Shown here: piece by piece, positions 16,540-23,970 of the stretch
How positions within the stretch are numbered: the stretch's first letter is position 1
Layout: every line of letters begins with the position of its first letter
Assembly (NCBI GenBank): GCA_016215445.1
Contig: JACRJL010000003.1
Coordinates: 90,924-154,923 of the forward strand
Source of the DNA: Candidatus Roizmanbacteria bacterium
GTDB taxonomy: Bacteria; Patescibacteriota; Microgenomatia; UBA1406; GWC2-37-13
Reading direction: 5' to 3'
Length of the DNA stretch: 64,000 nt
Made by a program: the position numbers and the translations under genes
The notes under the pieces: generated by a model
The model's database searches: none
What the model saw: the letters and a program-made list of their open reading frames with translations, nothing else
What the model was told of the DNA's origin: nothing

Positions 16540-17628
16540 ATGATTAATCTAGACGATCAAGAAAAACTCAAGAATTTAGACAAAAAAAATACCTACGGAT
16601 CGGTTGAAGAGCTTTCAAAACAATGTGTTCATGCTTTCGAAGACGCAAAAAAAATTAAGGTAGACGATTCTTATAAGGGTATAAATAAAATTGTTATGAC
16701 TGGTATGGGCGGATCAGGTTTAGGGGCAAGAATAATTGATGGAATTTTTGGGCTTGAACTTAAATTTCCTTTTTTTCATTTACATGACTATGATTTGCCT
16801 TCATGGGTAGATGAAAAAACCCTTGTGGTATGTTCGGCTTTTTCAGGTGAAACAGAAGAACCGGTTCAGACTGCGCATCAAGCTCTAAAGAAAGGTTGTA
16901 AATGGATGACGATAGGTTCTGGTGGGACAATAATAGAATTGGCAAAAAAATACAAAGTACCTTACTATCATATTATTCCGACTTATAACCCATCAAAACA
17001 ACCGCGAATGGCGATTGGTTATTCTGTTGTTGGTCAGTTAATGTTGGTTGCAAAAACCGGTGCCATAAAATTTTCAAAAGGAGAAATCGATCTTCTAGTT
17101 AAATCAATGAGTAAAGTAGTTGATGATTCTAAGATGTCTGTAAAAATAGATGACAATCAAGCAAAACAAACTGCTTTAAAAATGTATAAGAAAAATGTGA
17201 TTTTCGTTGCTTCCCGTCATTTGGTTGGCGCTGCTCACACAACGAAAAACCAATTAAATGAAAACTCTAAAAATTTCTCAACGATTTTTGAAATTCCCGA
17301 ATTAAATCATCATTTAATGGAAGGATTAAGATATCCTGAATCAAATAAAAAAGACATGATATTTTATTTTGCCGAATCGGACCTTTATCCTGAAAGAATT
17401 ATAAAAAGATACAAAATTACCGAGGATGTTGTCAACCAAAACGGAGTTGGCTATGTTACTTATAAACCGAAATCATCAGATCCCCTAGCTCAAGTATTTG
17501 AATACCTCCAATTTGGAGGATATGTTTCTTTTTACCTTTCTATGTTGAATGGCTTGGACCCGGCTCCGATTCCTTGGGTTGATTATTTTAAAGTTAAATT
17601 GGGTCAATCATTGGGTCAATGGAAATGA
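16540..17628 (+). CDS. Bifunctional phosphoglucose/phosphomannose isomerase (SIS family)
   Basis: The 362-residue protein has two SIS domains. MTGMGGSGLGARII and CSAFSGETEEPVQ mark the first sugar-phosphate site, and IFEIPELNHHLMEGLRYP carries the Glu and His used in ring opening and isomerisation. It ends with a C-terminal HisX-like region. The family interconverts glucose-6-P and fructose-6-P, and mannose-6-P and fructose-6-P, and replaces the usual Pgi in many CPR and archaea. The start lies six bases after a TATAAT box (16528-16533), divergent from the UbiA gene. Confidence 0.88.
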   Translation: MINLDDQEKLKNLDKKNTYGSVEELSKQCVHAFEDAKKIKVDDSYKGINKIVMTGMGGSGLGARIIDGIFGLELKFPFFHLHDYDLPSWVDEKTLVVCSAFSGETEEPVQTAHQALKKGCKWMTIGSGGTIIELAKKYKVPYYHIIPTYNPSKQPRMAIGYSVVGQLMLVAKTGAIKFSKGEIDLLVKSMSKVVDDSKMSVKIDDNQAKQTALKMYKKNVIFVASRHLVGAAHTTKNQLNENSKNFSTIFEIPELNHHLMEGLRYPESNKKDMIFYFAESDLYPERIIKRYKITEDVVNQNGVGYVTYKPKSSDPLAQVFEYLQFGGYVSFYLSMLNGLDPAPIPWVDYFKVKLGQSLGQWK

Positions 17629-17644
17629 GTTAGTTTTATTAATT

Positions 17645-17766
17645 GGCTTTGTTTCTGGGAATGCTGTGTAAATCAGCAGCTGTGCCGCAACGGTAACCCC
17701 TTCGGGGAAGCCCGAGACCACCAAAGCCTTATCAGGTGCCGCCTGGTACCTGACCCCGTGCAGGGA
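17645..17766 (+). promoter_or_regulatory. Cobalamin riboswitch with translational expression platform
   Basis: A 7-bp closing helix (GGCTTTG 17645-17651 with CAAAGCC 17722-17728) encloses the cobalamin-aptamer core. In order come GGGAA, a TGCTG/CAGCA hairpin with TGTAAAT in the loop, then GCTG and CCGCAACGGTAA (the B12 box region), a CCCC-TTC-GGGG hairpin, and AAGCCCGAGACC. These match the conserved blocks of the cobalamin riboswitch. Downstream TCAGGT (17732-17737) can pair with ACCTGA (17748-17753). Alternatively CCTG (17749-17752) can pair with CAGG (17761-17764), covering the ribosome site AGGGA before ATG 17773. The control is therefore probably on translation. Confidence 0.85.
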
Positions 17767-17772
17767 CGATTT

Positions 17773-18885
17773 ATGTTGGCTACCCATAAGCTTGAAGGTG
17801 ACTTTTTAAAAAAATATTCTGTTAATCCCCGCGAGTCTTCATATCTTAAAAAATTATCAAAAAAAGAGAGAGAGTTGACTTTTAAGAAAAATCTCGACTC
17901 ATATGTCAACCATGTCTTGGAAGATAATGTTGTTTCCACTCCTTATAGTTATCAATTGGATCAAAATAGTAGGATTATTGTCTATCCGACAGGAGCCGAA
18001 GTGTCTTTCGACGAAAGGGAAAGGGGCGGTTTATACAAAAAAGGTCTAACAGATTCTTTGATAAATTCAATCAACCACCCGGGTAGACTGTCTTTTCTCT
18101 ATAGCCCGCCCGGGGTCACAAGCTTTGACAATAACCCTGACAATCCTTATACGAAAATAGGCAAATATAAAGACGGCCAACTCTATGTTATGTATTTTGA
18201 CGGCGTCAAAATCAACGCCGTCGCCGTCAGCATTTCGGAAAGCGGAGAAACTTTTGTCAAGGAAGTTTTAGGGAGTTTATATGAAGAGGCATTGGTAAAA
18301 CCGACTGAAATAGAGACAATCTCTCATTTTATTTCTCATTCTTTTTTGAGTGGTATAACCATAGATCAGTTTTTGGATTTTCATGGTCACCATGGTTTGG
18401 ACAGAGTAATTTACAGAAACAACAAAGATTACGAATTCAGCCTTTGGGAGACACTTGATCTTTTGAGAAAATCTTTTACAGGGAATCTTGGTGTATTACG
18501 GGGAACGTCTTTTGGCGCCTCCTCCCTCGAAGATAAAAATCTTGACGAAGATTTTATTATTGAAACTTACAAAAAACTGATTGTCGAATATATGATAAAT
18601 AACGGTTTGAAATCTTTGAAACTGGGAGGGAGTTGTGGAGCGGAGGAAAAATTTTCAATCGAACAGGTGATAAACAGATTTGATAATTTTTTTAATAATT
18701 TTTCGTCTTTGGACCGAATGCTCAAACAAAAAATGCCCAAGGAATTGGAGGAAAAGGAAAATAAAAAAGAAGGAGAAGAGGCTTGCGTTACCTGTCCGTA
18801 TTGCGGAAACAAAGAGGAAAATAGAAAGACCGCGGTCGGATATATCTGTGGAAACAACGGTTGTGCTTCCAACAAAAAGAACTAA
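17773..18885 (+). CDS. Riboswitch-controlled protein of unknown function with C-terminal zinc ribbon
   Basis: The 370-residue protein is soluble, with no signal peptide or membrane helix. The body resembles no family I recognise; it includes IIVYPTGAEVSFDER, LSFLYSPPGVTSF and a His-rich FHGHHGLDR segment. A charged low-complexity linker (KELEEKENKKEGEE) precedes a C-terminal zinc ribbon with CPYCGN and CGNNGC pairs. NrdJ of this genome ends in a similar CPSCG/CYGCG ribbon. I chose ATG 17773, seven bases after AGGGA; an in-frame GTG at 17758 would lie inside the riboswitch platform. Control by a B12 riboswitch implies a job in B12 uptake, remodelling, or a B12-sparing reaction. Nothing more can be said. 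Confidence 0.75.
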   Translation: MLATHKLEGDFLKKYSVNPRESSYLKKLSKKERELTFKKNLDSYVNHVLEDNVVSTPYSYQLDQNSRIIVYPTGAEVSFDERERGGLYKKGLTDSLINSINHPGRLSFLYSPPGVTSFDNNPDNPYTKIGKYKDGQLYVMYFDGVKINAVAVSISESGETFVKEVLGSLYEEALVKPTEIETISHFISHSFLSGITIDQFLDFHGHHGLDRVIYRNNKDYEFSLWETLDLLRKSFTGNLGVLRGTSFGASSLEDKNLDEDFIIETYKKLIVEYMINNGLKSLKLGGSCGAEEKFSIEQVINRFDNFFNNFSSLDRMLKQKMPKELEEKENKKEGEEACVTCPYCGNKEENRKTAVGYICGNNGCASNKKN

Positions 18886-18892
18886 TTTTATA

Positions 18893-19471
18893 TCATAAAC
18901 GAAGTTTTATTCTTTCCAAAAGATAAGGAAATTTTTTGAATTTCTTGTACGTGGTAATATTAAAGTGCCCGGCGTTTTTGACTAAAATAAGTTTTGCGTT
19001 TAGATTTTGGGCGAGTTCTTTTCCCTCGGTTACTGGTATGACATCGTTCATCGATTGAAATATCTCGAAATATGAACTTCGATTTCTAATTTTGTCCCAC
19101 TCAAATGACTTATTATGAAATGAATCTATGATTGTTGGATCAGAACTCCAGAGGCTAGTCTTCCAATAAATCCACGGTGCAACAAGATAGGTTGCCTTAA
19201 CTTGGACGGGGTATTTCATAAAAAATCTATAAAGAAATACATTTCCCCGACTGTGGGCGACAAAAATTGTTTCCTCATTAATATAATTCATATACTGTTC
19301 CATTTTTTTTAACCACTCATTTATTCTGTGGTCGTGTTTCGTATTAGAATGAATCGGAAATTTTGGGACAATAACATTGCAGTTTAGTTCTTCCAGTTCA
19401 CTTTTGAGCCAAGGGAACCAATTTTCTTCAGGATGACCATATGAACCATGGATAATAAAAATGTTTCTCAT
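18893..19471 (-). CDS. RBBP9/YdeN-like serine hydrolase
   Basis: The 192-residue alpha/beta hydrolase starts NIFIIHGSYGHPEENWFPWL. It has the nucleophile elbow FVAHSRGN (Ser about 93), an Asp in SMNDVIPV and the catalytic His in NAGHFN. Size and order match the small RBBP9/YdeN family of esterase-like proteins. Its natural substrate is unknown. It overlaps the preceding hydrolase gene by four bases, so the two are cotranscribed and probably coupled. Confidence 0.75.
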   Translation of the reverse strand: MRNIFIIHGSYGHPEENWFPWLKSELEELNCNVIVPKFPIHSNTKHDHRINEWLKKMEQYMNYINEETIFVAHSRGNVFLYRFFMKYPVQVKATYLVAPWIYWKTSLWSSDPTIIDSFHNKSFEWDKIRNRSSYFEIFQSMNDVIPVTEGKELAQNLNAKLILVKNAGHFNITTYKKFKKFPYLLERIKLRL

Positions 19472-20343
19472 AAAAAGTTTTTTTTAACCCAGTCAATAAT
19501 TACTTTTACTAGCTGTTTTTCATAACCTAGATAGCTATGAGAAGCGTCTTTAATAATTTTAACTTCAGCCCGTGATTTTTCTTTGATTAGTCTTGTGGCA
19601 GTTTCAACAGATGGTTTCATGTAAATATCTTTTGACCCGAAAATTACCAATAAAGGCTCTTTGACTTCAGAGATGATTTTCCAATTTAGAGAGTCGGGAT
19701 TATGATAAGGGGTTAATGTTCCTTTTCCGTAATCAGTTAAATAACCATAATACATCTGGGCTGAAGTCATATAACTAACAGGAGAAAACTCTTTTGACAG
19801 TATCTCATTACCTTTGCCTTTTTTAACCATCTCTTTAATTTTGTTGTTTATTTCTTTGTATTTTTTTTCGCCTAGCGCATAAAACATTAATCCGTCATCA
19901 TTCTGCGGAGAAAGATGGATTTGCCCGATTACCCTTTTATCCTTTTTTACATGTTGATAATAAAGATTTTTTTGAGAAAGGCTGTGACCTTGAAGAATAA
20001 TCTTTTTTACACCTCGTTTGACAAGAAATTCTATCCAGGCTTTTATGTCCAAAAGACAGTCTTCGAACTTTTCAAAACCACCGCCGATTTGCGTCCATTC
20101 GACTTTTCCATCCTTGTGTTTTCTAATATCGGCAAAAACATCGTGTCCCCTATTATTTGCGGTTAAGAAAGAAATTCCATTCGTTGCTAATCTTTTTCCC
20201 TCCGTGTCAACGAATTTATGAGTATAAAAATCTCCGGCTGTGCCGTGAAAATGGAGGACAGCCAGGTCGCTTTTTTGATCTATGAAAAAGCCCGCCAATT
20301 CCAAGCCATCCAAAGTAATTGTTTTTACTAATTCTCCTTTCAT
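19468..20343 (-). CDS. Alpha/beta hydrolase
   Basis: The 291-residue protein has the alpha/beta-hydrolase core: LAVLHFHGTAGDFYTHK for the oxyanion region, ILQGHSLSQKN with the nucleophile Ser (about 145), LLVIFGSKDIYMKP with the acid and KDASHSYLGYE with the His. It resembles small-molecule esterases of the DUF1749/UPF0613 type. It has no signal peptide. It is followed by a second hydrolase with a four-base overlap. The substrate is unknown. Confidence 0.72.
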   Translation of the reverse strand: MKGELVKTITLDGLELAGFFIDQKSDLAVLHFHGTAGDFYTHKFVDTEGKRLATNGISFLTANNRGHDVFADIRKHKDGKVEWTQIGGGFEKFEDCLLDIKAWIEFLVKRGVKKIILQGHSLSQKNLYYQHVKKDKRVIGQIHLSPQNDDGLMFYALGEKKYKEINNKIKEMVKKGKGNEILSKEFSPVSYMTSAQMYYGYLTDYGKGTLTPYHNPDSLNWKIISEVKEPLLVIFGSKDIYMKPSVETATRLIKEKSRAEVKIIKDASHSYLGYEKQLVKVIIDWVKKNFL

Positions 20344-20354
20344 ATTTTTATAAA

Positions 20355-21605
20355 CTATATCATTGCTGCGACCTGTTTGCCCAATTTTACAGCATAGTTG
20401 GTTCCTCTGTCATAAGGGTAAGTCATGTCGAGGTTGGCGATATAAAAATTTTTCAAAGGCGTTTTAAAATCAGGTTTATTTTTTACAAAATCTTTGTCAA
20501 AAATTGGTTGGGCAAAAGAACCCTTGAAATTGTAAGTATTTAGTATTTTGTATTTAGTATTTAGTATTTTTAAATAAGGCAAAACGAATTTAAGTAATTC
20601 CTCTTTGGTTAGAGCGAATAACCTGTCATCTCTTTTTAAATACCAACCTAAATAAGCAATGTGGCTTCCGCCGTAGTGTTTTTTGTCAATAAAATTCGTG
20701 TGCTGGATAATACCCATGATTGGAATCTGTGGAGCGGAAACATTAAGCCAGTAAGTTTTTTTAAGAAGCGGTTGATTTGTTTCCAGTATCAAAGTCAAGG
20801 CGTGGAGATATTTTAATTTGGAAAATCTCTCCAAATATTTTTTTGGAAAGAGGTTACTAGTTAGTTTTACCATTACAGGCGTCGGCAAGGTGGAAATGAC
20901 AACGTCAAAAATTTGGCCGTTAATTAGATACTTCGCTCCCCGCTTTTTTATCTCCTTTATTTCATAACCCGTTAACACGTTAACTCGTAAACTCCTTGAC
21001 TCTTTAACTAAATGGTTAATGAATGTTTGAAATCCTCCCTCAATGTATCCGAGATTTTTTGTCCTTTTTGTAATTCTAGCCCAGATAAAAGAAGCCAAAA
21101 TAATTCCCGCATAATCCCCGAACTTTTTCCGAAAAAGTTCTTGCCACAGTCTTTTCCACACAATTTTGCCCATGGTTTTTTTAATAAACTCTTTTGCGGT
21201 GATTTTCTCGAATAAAGACAGAAATGGCGTAAATTTCAAAAAAGCCAGGACAAAACCGGCACGGAATTTATTGAATAGGTTAAGATGGGGAAGTTTGAGA
21301 AAGTCTAGGGGTGTATCCATGGGGTGGATACCTAAATCTCCAAAAATAGAGGCTGTTTCTGGTGTCTTGAAAAATATCTTGTTAAATCCCGTTTCCTTGG
21401 CAAAATTTATAATATCGTAGTCGTTGGCAAAGAGATGGTGATAAGCTCTTTCCAGGTGCCAGTTCCAGTTCGGTTGCTTGAAACCGACGGCCAATCCTCC
21501 CAGTACAGGACTTTTTTCAAAAAGAGTCACTTTATTTTTTTTCTTGGTCAGCGTGTAGGCTGCTGTTAATCCTGTAATTCCTCCTCCTAAAACCGCTATT
21601 TTCAT
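20355..21605 (-). CDS. FAD-dependent amine oxidase-like oxidoreductase
   Basis: The 416-residue protein begins with a Rossmann dinucleotide motif (MKIAVLGGGITGLTAAYTL) and continues EKSPVLGGLAVGF. It ends with a C-terminal FAD contact near NFYIANLDMTYPYDRGTNYAV. This is the layout of the protoporphyrinogen oxidase, desaturase and UDP-galactopyranose mutase superfamily. The CPR members are often found with glycosyltransferases, so a role in a sugar or lipid envelope path is possible but not shown. Near residues 345-360 a Lys/Asn/Tyr-rich insert comes from an AT-rich tandem repeat. Confidence 0.72.
   Translation of the reverse strand: MKIAVLGGGITGLTAAYTLTKKKNKVTLFEKSPVLGGLAVGFKQPNWNWHLERAYHHLFANDYDIINFAKETGFNKIFFKTPETASIFGDLGIHPMDTPLDFLKLPHLNLFNKFRAGFVLAFLKFTPFLSLFEKITAKEFIKKTMGKIVWKRLWQELFRKKFGDYAGIILASFIWARITKRTKNLGYIEGGFQTFINHLVKESRSLRVNVLTGYEIKEIKKRGAKYLINGQIFDVVISTLPTPVMVKLTSNLFPKKYLERFSKLKYLHALTLILETNQPLLKKTYWLNVSAPQIPIMGIIQHTNFIDKKHYGGSHIAYLGWYLKRDDRLFALTKEELLKFVLPYLKILNTKYKILNTYNFKGSFAQPIFDKDFVKNKPDFKTPLKNFYIANLDMTYPYDRGTNYAVKLGKQVAAMI
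20534..20575 (-). repeat. AT-rich tandem repeat inside the oxidoreductase gene
   Basis: TATTTAGTA units are repeated four times with one TATTTTGTA variant. Read on the coding strand they give the peptide LKILNTKYKILNTYN. The phase keeps the frame open. Confidence 0.6.
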
Positions 21606-21668
21606 ATATGTATTATTATAGTCTATAATAATTCCCGCATAATTACCGAAAGATTACCGCAGAAATTA

Positions 21669-22646
21669 CTAACTTTGCAGTCTCTGTCTTTCAATCAAGA
21701 TGGTTTCGATAAAAATGGTCGCCGGCACGGCTAGTAAAACGCCCAAAACACCGGCCAGCTTGCTGCCTATAATGAGAGCCATTAGAGTAATGATAGGGTG
21801 GAGGCCGACGACTTTTTTCATAACAATAGGAACAAGGAGGTTGTTTTCCAACTGCTGGACAATAATATATATAGCAATACTTGAAAGTCCTAATTTGTAA
21901 GAAGTTGAAAAACCAATTAATGCCGCTGGAACAGTTGATATTATTGGTCCAAGCGTCGGGACAACTTCAAGAAGTCCGGCGAGAACTGATAGAGCCAGGG
22001 CGTACTTCATCCCGATAAATGTTAAACCGATATAAGTGAGAATGCCGACGATCGACATCAAAATTATTTCTCCCCAAAACCAGACGCCGGCTCTTTTTTG
22101 GGCCCTTTCGACAATCAAATTGATTCTTTTAGCTTCGACGTCGTCATAAAAATTAACCAGAACACTTTCGATAAAATTTTTTTCCAAAAGAAGATAGAAG
22201 CCAAAAAAAAGCGTTGAAGTAACAAAGATAGCATTGGAAAATAGACCTTTGACCAAGCTGACAGCTTCATTGGCTAAGTTCGGAAGATTTTGAGCTAGTG
22301 TACTAAAGTCAAGGTATGGCGAAACTTGGGGAAGAGTTGTTTTAACAATTCCGGGAAAATTTTTAAAAAGATGGCCAACTTCATTAACTAAAGGAGGAAG
22401 AACTAAGGCGAACAAATTAGCAATAGTAAATAGAAACAAAATATAAACAATAAAAGCTGATAGACCACGGTGGAGTTTCCTCTTTTCTAAAAAATCAACG
22501 ATAGGCTTTAGGGCTCCACTAATAATAAAAGCAATAAATAGAGAGAAGATAAGTTCTCTTATTTGCCAGAGGATACTTAGTCCCAAAAGAAAAAAGACGG
22601 TAAAAATTACTGTTTTTGACGAAATCTCTATTTTTTGCGATTTCAT
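21669..22646 (-). CDS. AI-2E family transporter
   Basis: The 325-residue protein has the eight-helix layout of the AI-2E/PerM family. It starts with a paired N-terminal helix block, followed by a soluble-looking amphipathic segment (VNEVGHLFKNFPGIVKTTLP). The C-terminal half holds GLLEVVPTLGPIISTVPAALIGF and PIVMKKVVGLHPIITLMALIIGSKLAGVLG, both typical of the family. Members export autoinducer-2 or act as Na+/H+ antiporters; the substrate here is unknown. The gene stands alone between the oxidoreductase and comFC on the same strand. Confidence 0.88.
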   Translation of the reverse strand: MKSQKIEISSKTVIFTVFFLLGLSILWQIRELIFSLFIAFIISGALKPIVDFLEKRKLHRGLSAFIVYILFLFTIANLFALVLPPLVNEVGHLFKNFPGIVKTTLPQVSPYLDFSTLAQNLPNLANEAVSLVKGLFSNAIFVTSTLFFGFYLLLEKNFIESVLVNFYDDVEAKRINLIVERAQKRAGVWFWGEIILMSIVGILTYIGLTFIGMKYALALSVLAGLLEVVPTLGPIISTVPAALIGFSTSYKLGLSSIAIYIIVQQLENNLLVPIVMKKVVGLHPIITLMALIIGSKLAGVLGVLLAVPATIFIETILIERQRLQS

Positions 22647-22664
22647 AAATTCAATTATACACGA

Positions 22665-23381
22665 TTATCCTTTGGCGAGGGCTAAAACATAGACTTTTTC
22701 TGCTCCGGCTTTTTTGAGAGTTTTGGCCGCCTCCCTGACAGTTGAACCGCTTGTGACAACGTCGTCAACAAGAATGATCCTGGACTTCGGGATTAGATCA
22801 ATTTGAGAGCGAGGGTTTATTTTAAATGCGCCTCTTAGATTTTGGTAACGCTCTTTTTTTGTTTTCAGCTCCGCCTGATTTTTTGTCTCTTTCACTCTTA
22901 TTAGAAAATCAACCAGAGGAAGTTTGACAAACTTTTGAAAAAATTTCGTCAAAAATAAGGCTTGATTGAAGCCCCGTTCTCTGATTTTTTTCTCAGTCAA
23001 AGGAATGGGCTGAAAATAGATAGGATTAGCGAGCTTATTGTAGAAGGCCAAATTCCTGATTGTCTCCGGTTTAATGGCTTTAAAGAATTCCCGACCGGTT
23101 TCTGTTGCTAATCTATATTTGATATTTTTAATGACTTTTTTCAAAATACGGTTGTAATGAAAAATAGAGGCGACTCCGTCAATGTTAAACTTATTTAAAC
23201 AAATCGGGTGGGTTAGACCGTTCAGGCTGGCCTTTTTACAATAGAAGCAGATTGGATGATCGACTGTCCAAAGGTCGTTCCGGCAACGGGGGCAAAAGTA
23301 GGTCCCGGGGAGGCTACAGCCCACGCAGAACTTAGGAAAAAAAAGGTCTACAAAAGACATAATCTCATTATAAGTGTTCAC
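22665..23381 (-). CDS. comFC: ComFC-like phosphoribosyltransferase with zinc ribbons
   Basis: The 238-residue protein has N-terminal zinc ribbon pairs (CVGCSLPGTYFCPRC and CFYCKK) and a C-terminal type I phosphoribosyltransferase domain with the PRPP loop ILVDDVVTSGSTVREAA. REKKIRERGFNQA precedes it. This is the ComFC/GntX family, needed for DNA uptake steps in competent bacteria. With comM at 41349 and the pilin-like genes at 42914 it fits the idea that CPR cells import DNA. Confidence 0.87.
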   Translation of the reverse strand: MNTYNEIMSFVDLFFPKFCVGCSLPGTYFCPRCRNDLWTVDHPICFYCKKASLNGLTHPICLNKFNIDGVASIFHYNRILKKVIKNIKYRLATETGREFFKAIKPETIRNLAFYNKLANPIYFQPIPLTEKKIRERGFNQALFLTKFFQKFVKLPLVDFLIRVKETKNQAELKTKKERYQNLRGAFKINPRSQIDLIPKSRIILVDDVVTSGSTVREAAKTLKKAGAEKVYVLALAKG

Positions 23382-23519
23382 AAAATTTTGGGATGTTGTC
23401 TTTTTGAAAAATCTGAAAAATCGTTTGAGGCTAAAGTTTTAAGTTGATATAGTTTTTATATATTTTGACCTCTTGAAATCCTACCATTAGTGTTTTAAAT
23501 TGTAAATTACGCTAATTAT

Positions 23520-23966
23520 ATGTTTTGTATATTTTGCAAGAATAACGATACCGAAGTCATCGAGACCCGGTTGTCCGAAGACGGAGGAGCGATAAGAAGA
23601 AGAAGACAGTGTCCGAAGTGCGAAAAGCGGTTTACGACTTATGAACGGGTGGAAGAGCTACCCATTCTGGTCATAAAAAGAGATGGTCGAAGGGAGCGGT
23701 TTGATAGGGAGAAGTTAAGGCGCGGGATGGTCATCCCTTGCGAAAAGACCACGGTTTCGGCCGAACAGATAGAAACGCTTATGAACGAGGTAGAGTCTGA
23801 CCTCAAGGAAAAAGACACGACTGAGGTTGAAAGTAAGGAAATAGGCAATTTAGTTGCGAAAAAATTAAAAAAATTAGATAAAATTGCCTACATCAGATTT
23901 GCGAGCGTTTTTAAAAGGTTTGTTGACTTGGAAGATTTTGAAACAGAGTTAAAAAAATTAGCCTAA
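23520..23966 (+). CDS. nrdR: Transcriptional repressor NrdR
   Basis: The 148-residue protein has the NrdR zinc ribbon (C3, C6, C31, C34), RRRRQCPKCEKRFTTYE, and an ATP-cone domain from about residue 47 (VIKRDGRRERFDREKLRRGM). It ends with KIAYIRFASVFKRFVD. NrdR senses ATP/dATP and represses ribonucleotide reductase genes. It sits five bases before nrdJ and so is probably cotranscribed with its target. I could not find a clear pair of NrdR boxes upstream. Confidence 0.95.
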   Translation: MFCIFCKNNDTEVIETRLSEDGGAIRRRRQCPKCEKRFTTYERVEELPILVIKRDGRRERFDREKLRRGMVIPCEKTTVSAEQIETLMNEVESDLKEKDTTEVESKEIGNLVAKKLKKLDKIAYIRFASVFKRFVDLEDFETELKKLA

Positions 23967-23970
23967 AAAT

